Part shown: positions 53,894 through 59,757 of the stretch, one piece after another
Position numbering within the stretch: position 1 is the first letter of the stretch
How the letters are laid out: every line of letters starts with the position of its first letter
Origin: Chloroflexota bacterium
Lineage (GTDB): Bacteria > Chloroflexota > Anaerolineae > Anaerolineales > E44-bin32
Assembly (NCBI GenBank): GCA_022561215.1
Contig: JADFRQ010000014.1
Span: 1-59,757, forward strand
Length of the DNA stretch: 59,757 nt
Direction: 5' to 3'
The notes under the pieces: generated by a model
The model's database searches: none
What the model was told of the DNA's origin: nothing
The model's input: the letters and a program-made list of their open reading frames with translations, nothing else
Translations under genes and position numbers: made by a program

Positions 53894-54160
53894 CCTTGAA
53901 GCGTAATGAGCAATTGTGATTGGCAATGCTGAAAATGCCGCAGGAGCAATTGCCTAATCGCGAGCGTAGGTGAGGCTCTCAAGGAAGAAGAGTTGTGGCT
54001 GGGAATTCGAAGGCAGAATAATGTTTGCAATTGCACATAATGCGTATTATGCTAAGGTGAAAGAAGCACAAACGAGGCCATCGTAGGCTCCAGGACAAGA
54101 TGCTGGATGAGAACGTTTACGAAACCTCGAAGATGGATTGCCCTAATTGAATAGCTGGCT

Positions 54161-54409
54161 ATCACAGGAGTAGTAGGCTGATTATCAGCGAGCCGGGGAT
54201 CGTGGGAGCTCGGCGAGGCGCGAGGCAAGTGGCAATAGCCGAACTCGCCTGTGGTCCCGTTTGGGGACAGGCCCCGCCGGTGAAGCGTAATACTAGTCGG
54301 TGGCGTTTAGCGCACGTTATCGCGGCCATGAGCGGTCCGGACATTTTCCGGGCAAGCGGGGTGGTACCGCGGAGGATCCCTTCGTCCCTGAGTAGGCGGA
54401 GGGATTTTT
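54161..54409 (+). promoter_or_regulatory. T-box leader of leuS (Leu specifier CTC)
   Basis: Stem I base ATCACAGG (54161-54168) pairs with CCTGTGGT (54248-54255). The specifier loop has AGTAGTA on one side and GAACTCG (54241-54247) on the other, giving CTC as the specifier codon. The T-box core AAGCGGGGTGGTACCGCGG is at 54354-54372. A terminator (ATCCCTTCG/CGGAGGGAT plus five T, 54376-54409) overlaps it as the competing fold. Uncharged tRNA-Leu should permit readthrough to leuS. Confidence 0.95.
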
Positions 54410-54489
54410 GATTGCAATGCACAAGCTGAAAATCTCAGAATTTGAAATGTTGCGAATAATAGAGTCTGATCATTTCCAGGGAGGTCCTC

Positions 54490-57291
54490 TTGGCTGAAAA
54501 GCAGAATACCCAGAAAATGCGCGTGGAGCGTTATGAGCCAGGCGAGATCGAACCGCGTTGGCAGGCAAAATGGGAAGCCGATGGTTTGCATCGTGCACGT
54601 ATTAACTCAAAGAGGCCAAAATCCTATTTCTTGACGATGCTCCCCTACACATCCGGTGACCTGCATATTGGTCATTGGTTCATCAAATCGACTTCCGATG
54701 CGCGCGCGCGTTACATGCGTATGAAGGGATTTAACGTCATGTTGCCGATTGGCTTCGATGCCTTTGGGCTGCCGGCGGAAAATGCGGCTATCGAGCGCAA
54801 CATTCATCCTAAGGAATGGACCTACAAGAATATCGACAACATGCGTCGTCAGCTGAAATCCATGGGGGCTATGTGGGACTGGTCACGCGAGGCGATCTCC
54901 TCCGATCCGGAATATTATCGCTGGACGCAATGGTTCTTCCTGCAATTTTTCAAGAATGATCTCGCCTATAAGAAAATGTCGCCGGTTGATTGGTGTCCGA
55001 AGGACAATACGACGCTGGCGCGCGAGCAAGTGATAGGCGATGATCGCGTATGCGAGAGATGCGGCACACCCGTGATAAAGAAGAACTTAAACCAGTGGTT
55101 TTTCCGGATCACAAACTATGTAGATGAGCTGCTCGATTTTTCCAAGATTGACTGGCCCGATAGAGTGCGATTACTGCAGACGCATTGGATCGGGCGCAGT
55201 GAGGGTGCGCGGGTGACGTTCTTGACGGAGGCGAAGGATCCCATCGAAGTTTTTACGACGCGACCGGACACGCTTTGGGGAGCGACGTTTATGGTCTTGG
55301 CTCCCGAACATCCCCTGGTTGAAAAGATAGTCTCTGCAGATAAAAAAGAATCCGTTGAAGAATATATTCTCCAGGCGACGAGATTGTCGGATTTGCAACG
55401 TGAAGCGCTGGACAAAGACAAAACCGGTGTTTTCACAGGCGGATATGCTATTAACCCCCTAAATGGAGAACATATTCCTGTGTGGATTGCCAGTTATGTG
55501 CTCATGACCTATGGAACCGGCGCGATCATGGCAGTTCCGGGCCATGACACGCGTGATTTCGAATTTGCTTTGAAATTCGGATTGCCAATTTTGCCTGTGA
55601 TCGATCGACCGGACGGGTCGACAAAATCTTACGTGGTGGCAGGATCGGTGATGGATGGATTCGCAGAAGCTCTGGAGAAGAAAGGGATACCCTTCACCGA
55701 AGCGCAGGGATCGCTGCAAGTATCTGTCCCTCTTGCGCTGGTTGACGACTACATTGCATTGGCAAAAGCGAATGTGCTCCCCGATTCGTGGGTTGAAATT
55801 ATCGGCACTCAATGGTTATTTGTTTTTGCAGACAGGGTATTTGAACTGGATACCCTCGAAAATGAACGCGCAATCCTGGAACATTGTCAAGAACTCGAAG
55901 CTGCTGTGCGCGAATTTCGCAGCGTTATGGAGATGTTATGGGCGCATCCCTTTTACCGGGATGTGCTATTTCATAGCGAATACGGCCAGATGATTCATTC
56001 CGGCGCTTTAAGCGGGACTGCAGCAGATGAAGCGTTATCGAAAACGACGAAAATTCTGGAATCTGAGAACGCCGGAGAATTTGCAGTTAATTACCGGATC
56101 CGGGATTGGCTGATCTCCCGCCAGCGTTATTGGGGAGCTCCGATTCCCATTGTGAATTGCGAACAATGTGGATTGGTTGCCGTTCCCGAAGAAGATCTGC
56201 CTGTTATCTTGCCCGATGATGCGGAGTGGCTTCCCACGGGACAGAGCCCACTTAAATTGCATCCCAGTTGGAAAAACGTCCCTTGCCCAGAATGTGATGG
56301 ACCGGCGGAACGTGAAACCGATACCATGGACACCTTCATGTGTTCATCCTGGTATCATCTGCGCTATTTGAGCCCGCATTACGACGAAGGGCCATTCGAT
56401 CCAGAGCAATACGATTATTGGATGCCGGTTGATACCTACACCGGTGGCGTAGAACACGCTACCATGCATTTGATTTACACGCGATTCTTCCATAAAGCAT
56501 GTCGCGATCTGGGAATCGTGAAGGGCGACGAGCCGATGCTGCAGCTTCGAAACCAAGGACAAATCCTTGGGCCGGATGGGCAACGAATGAGCAAATCGCG
56601 CGGGAACGTGATCGATCCCGATGAACAAGTTCGCCAATTTGGCGCGGATGCCGTGCGCGCTTACCTCATGTTCGGCTATCGGTGGACGGAAGGCGGCCCC
56701 TGGAGCTCCGATAATATTCAGGGTATCGTGCGTTGGATTAATCGAGTATGGACTTTAACCCTGGGGACGAAGGATGCCGTTGCCAAGCAGGGCGATTCTT
56801 CCGAAGCACGCGCGCTGGAACGCAAGCTGCATCAAACCATCGCCAAGGTTTCGGCTGATCTTGAAAAATTCGAATTCAACACTGTGATCTCGGCATTGAT
56901 GGAACTTACCAATCGGATTTCTACGTCGCGTGATGATGGGTTGGCAGGCAGTGCGATCTTCAAACATGCTATTGAAAGCCTGCTCCTATTAATGGCCCCG
57001 CTGACGCCCCACATTGCAGAGGAATTGTGGGCCAAACTTGGATATGCTTATTCAATTCATCAGCAGAAGTGGCCGGAATTTGACGCGCATAAGGCGCAAG
57101 AAGAACGCATCACTCTCGTGGTGCAGGTGAATGGCAAAGTTCGTGATCGCATCGAAGTCGCAGCGGGAATCGAAGAAGATGCCGCGCGGAAAATCGCGCT
57201 GGGGAGCGAAACGGTTATTAAATTTCTGGGCGGTAAAACGCCGAAGAGGGTTATTGTTGTGAAGGGACGCCTGGTAAATATCGTCGTTTGA
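54490..57291 (+). CDS. leuS: Leucyl-tRNA synthetase
   Basis: A 933-residue class I synthetase. HIGH motif in SGDLHIGHWFIKS, KMSKS motif in GQRMSKSRGNVIDPDE, and the CP1 editing domain with TTRPDTLWGATFMVLAP and GTGAIMAVPGHDTRDFEFA. Zinc-binding CERCG and CPECD pairs are present. TTG 54490 follows GGGAGG with five-base spacing. An ATG eight codons later is an alternative. Regulated by the upstream T-box. Confidence 0.97.
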   Translation: MAEKQNTQKMRVERYEPGEIEPRWQAKWEADGLHRARINSKRPKSYFLTMLPYTSGDLHIGHWFIKSTSDARARYMRMKGFNVMLPIGFDAFGLPAENAAIERNIHPKEWTYKNIDNMRRQLKSMGAMWDWSREAISSDPEYYRWTQWFFLQFFKNDLAYKKMSPVDWCPKDNTTLAREQVIGDDRVCERCGTPVIKKNLNQWFFRITNYVDELLDFSKIDWPDRVRLLQTHWIGRSEGARVTFLTEAKDPIEVFTTRPDTLWGATFMVLAPEHPLVEKIVSADKKESVEEYILQATRLSDLQREALDKDKTGVFTGGYAINPLNGEHIPVWIASYVLMTYGTGAIMAVPGHDTRDFEFALKFGLPILPVIDRPDGSTKSYVVAGSVMDGFAEALEKKGIPFTEAQGSLQVSVPLALVDDYIALAKANVLPDSWVEIIGTQWLFVFADRVFELDTLENERAILEHCQELEAAVREFRSVMEMLWAHPFYRDVLFHSEYGQMIHSGALSGTAADEALSKTTKILESENAGEFAVNYRIRDWLISRQRYWGAPIPIVNCEQCGLVAVPEEDLPVILPDDAEWLPTGQSPLKLHPSWKNVPCPECDGPAERETDTMDTFMCSSWYHLRYLSPHYDEGPFDPEQYDYWMPVDTYTGGVEHATMHLIYTRFFHKACRDLGIVKGDEPMLQLRNQGQILGPDGQRMSKSRGNVIDPDEQVRQFGADAVRAYLMFGYRWTEGGPWSSDNIQGIVRWINRVWTLTLGTKDAVAKQGDSSEARALERKLHQTIAKVSADLEKFEFNTVISALMELTNRISTSRDDGLAGSAIFKHAIESLLLLMAPLTPHIAEELWAKLGYAYSIHQQKWPEFDAHKAQEERITLVVQVNGKVRDRIEVAAGIEEDAARKIALGSETVIKFLGGKTPKRVIVVKGRLVNIVV

Positions 57292-57628
57292 TCGGCGCCT
57301 GGCTTGCGGCGTTCACTCGTCATGGTGAAGGGCGCAATTGATGCTATGGAATGGACGCTATTCTCCCGGGGCAGATTAAAAGGTAATCCGCTGCATTCGC
57401 TTCATCCACGATCCAGTCGTTTGTGCAACACTTAATCAGCTTTTACCAACGGAATGCAGCTCGCCAGTTCCCGTACACCAGGGGAAATTTCTGTGCATCT
57501 CCACGATGTCAACACCGGCAGATCTGGCAGCGCCCTTTGAACCAGCCCCAAGAAATTTATGTTGCTCTTGCGTTGCCCAATTGGAAACGCAAGCGTAGAA
57601 TGGGAAAGATACCGAATTTGGAGGACGC
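57292..57628. other. Intergenic, 337 bp, nothing recognised
   Basis: No protein-like frame or clear RNA found. The ridA ribosome site GGAGG lies at the right end. Confidence 0.4.
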
Positions 57629-58039
57629 ATGAAGAATAGGAAGCGCGAGGTAATCGCCCCTGCAAATGCACCGGCAGCGATCGGCCCTTACTCGCCAGCA
57701 ATTCGCATCGCGGATTTGATTTATACCTCAGGTTCGCTGGGTATGGATCCACAATCGGGTGAGCTTGTTCCTGGAGGTATTGAGCAAGAAACGCGGCAAG
57801 CGTTGCTCAATATTAATACTATTCTTGAGGCGGGAGGGTCTTCATTAGGACAGATCGTGAAAACGACTGTTTTTCTCCAAAACCTTGAGGAATTCCCCCA
57901 GATGAATGCGGTTTACGCAGGTTTTTTTAATGATCGACCGCCGGCAAGGACCACCGTTGAGGTGGCGGCACTACCCAAGGGAGCGGCGATTGAAATTGAA
58001 GCGGTGGCGATCGTCTCCGATGAGGGGAGCGACGAATAG
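57629..58039 (+). CDS. ridA: RidA family enamine/imine deaminase
   Basis: 136 residues. Family signature NAPAAIGPYSPA, YTSGSLGMDP and the substrate-binding Arg in PPARTTVEVAALPKGA, followed by IEIEAVAI. Hydrolyses reactive 2-aminoacrylate-type intermediates. ATG 57629 follows GGAGG. Confidence 0.94.
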   Translation: MKNRKREVIAPANAPAAIGPYSPAIRIADLIYTSGSLGMDPQSGELVPGGIEQETRQALLNINTILEAGGSSLGQIVKTTVFLQNLEEFPQMNAVYAGFFNDRPPARTTVEVAALPKGAAIEIEAVAIVSDEGSDE

Positions 58040-58084
58040 GTAAAGAACCCGCGTAGTCGACTACGGCGTACTCTACCTTTTCTT
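58038..58084 (+). terminator. Probable terminator of ridA
   Basis: AGGTA/TACCT outer stem around the 14-bp palindrome CGTAGTCGACTACG (58052-58065), followed by a pyrimidine run with TTTTCTT. Confidence 0.5.
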
Positions 58085-58093
58085 AACCAAAGT

Positions 58094-58130
58094 CGGGATC
58101 TCGCGAGGCTGGGGAGAACGCGAGATCCCG
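58094..58130. repeat. Perfect 12-bp inverted repeat
   Basis: CGGGATCTCGCG and CGCGAGATCCCG separated by 13 nt, with no T-run after it. It lies between ridA and the response regulator, 124 bp before the latter's start. A protein-binding or transcript-structure role is possible. Confidence 0.8.
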
Positions 58131-58253
58131 GACATCCGGATAACCGGATTTGTACCTAATCTATCTCCTGGACGGAACAACTGCCGTAACCTGGGTTACT
58201 CGATCACAAGCGCGCATAAGCTGAATTGACGCTTTGGAGGTTGAATCGCGAAG

Positions 58254-58934
58254 ATGTCTGGCGAAAGGATTTTAGTCGTCGACGACGAGCAGAATATTGT
58301 CGATCTGGTGGCGCTTTATTTGGAGCGCGATGGTTTTAAGGTCGAGAGCGCCAATGATGGCGCCACAGCACTGGAGATGATTCAGGCTAATGAGCCTGCC
58401 CTGGTTGTGTTGGATATCATGCTGCCTGAGCTAGATGGTTTTGAAGTCTGCCGACGAACAAGAGCGACTTCGGATGTCCCTATAATCATGCTCACGGCAC
58501 GCGATGAAGATATCGATAAAATTGTCGGTTTGGAGTTGGGCGCGGATGATTACCTCACCAAACCCTTTAACCCGCGCGAGCTGGTGGCGCGGATTAAAGC
58601 CATTCTACGCCGATTGGAACGTCGCCAGCCAGACGATAACGAGGCGCTGACCATAGGCGACGTGACCATCGACCCCGCTCGGCGTGAAGTTATTGTAGCC
58701 GGCGAAAAAGTTTCCATGCGTACCAAGGAGTTCGATCTTCTGCTGACTTTTGGCCAAAACCGGGGCATCGTTCTCACGAGGGAACAACTTCTCAACCTCG
58801 CCTGGGGATATGATTTTTATGGGCAGTCGCGCACCGTGGATGTGCATGTCGCCCATTTGCGCAAACGCATCTCCAAAAGCGAGCACGTCCGAATCGAGAC
58901 GGTTACCGGCGTTGGGTATAAATTGGTGGATTAA
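58254..58934 (+). CDS. OmpR/PhoB-type response regulator
   Basis: 226 residues. Receiver domain with acidic DDEQN, phospho-acceptor Asp in LVVLDIMLPELDGFEV, Thr in MLTARDED and Lys in DDYLTKPF. A winged-helix DNA-binding domain follows (LTIGDVTIDPARREV, SRTVDVHVAHLRKRI, TVTGVGYKLVD). The histidine kinase gene starts 4 bp later. Confidence 0.95.
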   Translation: MSGERILVVDDEQNIVDLVALYLERDGFKVESANDGATALEMIQANEPALVVLDIMLPELDGFEVCRRTRATSDVPIIMLTARDEDIDKIVGLELGADDYLTKPFNPRELVARIKAILRRLERRQPDDNEALTIGDVTIDPARREVIVAGEKVSMRTKEFDLLLTFGQNRGIVLTREQLLNLAWGYDFYGQSRTVDVHVAHLRKRISKSEHVRIETVTGVGYKLVD

Positions 58935-58938
58935 GGTT

Positions 58939-59337
58939 GTGTTTCGATCGCTGCGTTCCAGACTTCTGCTCACCTATCTTCTTGTAACTGCTACCGTACT
59001 TGCTCTCGTCGGGGTAAGTTTGTGGTTTTTTCTTCTCAACAATCCAATTATTGAGCAATTATCCTATACCCGTTTAGACATAACTGCTTCACGTTTGCAG
59101 CGGCTGAGCACGGAATTTCTCAATGTTCCTTCCAGCGCTGCTTTGGAATCAGTGCTGCAACGTTTCGATCAGCGCTTCCGGGTACGCATTTTGCTCGTTA
59201 ACTCAGCCGGTGAGGTATTTCTTGATAGCCGCGCGGATCTTGGGCTGCAAAATCCAAACATATTTCAAGGGCTTACGTCGCCGGATGAGCGATTTCGGGG
59301 AAGCTTTGCCGATAGGAGAATAGAGTTATTGACATAA
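58939..59337 (+). pseudogene. Sensor histidine kinase, truncated after the N-terminal third
   Basis: From GTG 58939: a transmembrane segment (LLLTYLLVTATVLALVGVSLW) and the start of an extracytoplasmic sensor domain (RFDQRFRVRILLVNSAGEVF). The frame becomes unlike a kinase around 59310 and stops at TAA 59335-59337. The second membrane segment, HAMP, HisKA and ATPase domains are missing. The next gene starts 5 bp later with different base use. Either an insertion/rearrangement or an assembly join. Confidence 0.8.
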
Positions 59338-59342
59338 CACTG

Positions 59343-59757
59343 ATGAGTAGTATGGTTTGTTTAATGCCAGAAACACTAACCAGGGGTGCAACAGATGAGA
59401 TTCTCTTAGGTAGAGTGGGAGGAGCTGAGGCAACATTCGCCCAAGCAGAGAGCGCTGATGATGCGTCTTCTGTAGATCTTGATAAGTGGTTCAAACTTTA
59501 CTCTAGCAGGATATTCTCCCTGCTTCTTCGTAATACAGGTGGATCGTACCACCTTGCAGAAGACCTCACACAAGACACCTTTTTAGGGGCAGCTAAGAGC
59601 CTAAGTAGAGGAAATTATTACGACATGAAGGGAGAGTATCCATATAAATGGCTTGTAACAATTGCCCTGAACGTATCAAGGCATCATTTTAAAATGATGA
59701 ATAGCCTTAAAAGAGGAAAAGGTATAAAAGTGCATCAATACTGTCAAGATCCTGATA
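59343..59757 (+). CDS. RNA polymerase sigma-70 family factor, 5' part (runs off the end)
   Basis: An open frame from ATG 59343 to the window edge. Sigma region 2 is recognisable: SGSYHLAEDLTQDTFLGAA-like order (HLAEDLTQDTFL) and YKWLVTIALNVSRHH, as in ECF-type factors. Codons AGA, AGG and ATA and the lower G+C differ from the genes to the left. A TTGACA at 59329-59334 lies just before it, overlapping the truncated kinase end. In-frame ATGs at 59352 and 59364 are alternative starts. Confidence 0.75.
   Translation, partial: MSSMVCLMPETLTRGATDEILLGRVGGAEATFAQAESADDASSVDLDKWFKLYSSRIFSLLLRNTGGSYHLAEDLTQDTFLGAAKSLSRGNYYDMKGEYPYKWLVTIALNVSRHHFKMMNSLKRGKGIKVHQYCQDPD

Noticed and set aside
57423..57632. 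69-residue frame before ridA
   Set aside because: No recognisable motif or ribosome site; overlaps the ridA start.

Overview
The window looks like one contig of a bacterial chromosome, most likely Chloroflexota and probably Anaerolineae-like. This is an inference from gene content: a glutamate-to-heme operon with HemQ, a T-box leader on leuS, a PBP1A with a Thr-Pro-rich tail, a small GTPase paired with a DUF4388/PATAN protein, and EF-G-like and DUF6504 proteins. No rRNA or other marker is present to settle it. Base composition is about 50% G+C through the middle and visibly more AT-rich at both ends (1-1.65 kb and 59.34-59.76 kb).

Layout. 0-1.7 kb: end of an integrated element (HTH/zinc-ribbon protein plus tyrosine recombinase) abutting the 3' end of tRNA-Asn. 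2.2-3.6 kb: DUF4126 protein and two tandem small membrane proteins. 3.6-7.7 kb (minus strand): a thiamin operon with its own sigma70-like promoter, TPP riboswitch and terminator, encoding thiamin pyrophosphokinase, a ThiXYZ-type precursor importer and a DUF402 protein. 8.1-18.5 kb (minus strand): a compact ten-gene operon with a MerR-like regulator first, then hemA, C, D, B, Q, E, H, Y and L. These are all the enzymes from glutamyl-tRNA to heme b by the coproporphyrin-dependent route. The operon lies between two direct repeats (about 7.72-8.15 and 18.82-19.24 kb). Each repeat carries a hairpin element, a degenerate ACTAATT-like tract and the 3' end of the same small-GTPase gene; only the right-hand GTPase is intact. 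19.1-32 kb: GTPase/PATAN pair, two UPF0316 paralogs, alpha-glucan phosphorylase, PIG-L deacetylase, YjbQ, diguanylate cyclase, FabI, 3-methyladenine glycosylase, sugar epimerase, an unrecognised HExxH protein and an M20 peptidase. 32.5-41.5 kb: a degenerate methyltransferase-like zinc-ribbon protein, the PBP1A, a MaoC protein and a large (alpha/alpha)6 glycosidase.

41.8-48.3 kb: a CPA1 antiporter pseudogene (one in-frame stop, one frameshift), an alkaline-phosphatase-superfamily protein, a membrane thioredoxin whose first active-site Cys codon is TGA followed by a bacterial SECIS-like hairpin (candidate selenoprotein), an EF-G-like GTPase with its own promoter, and a DUF6504 gene that appears to start at ATT. 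49-53.5 kb (minus strand): a five-gene operon of M24 peptidase, three tandem alpha/beta hydrolases and a PAP2 phosphatase. 53.6-59.8 kb (plus strand): two tRNA-Ala genes, leuS under a T-box leader with a CTC specifier, RidA, an OmpR-type response regulator, a histidine kinase cut off after its N-terminal third, and an AT-rich sigma-factor gene running off the end.

The two strongest leads are the candidate UxxC selenoprotein and the repeat-flanked complete heme operon. Recombination between its flanks would remove the operon and leave one intact GTPase gene.
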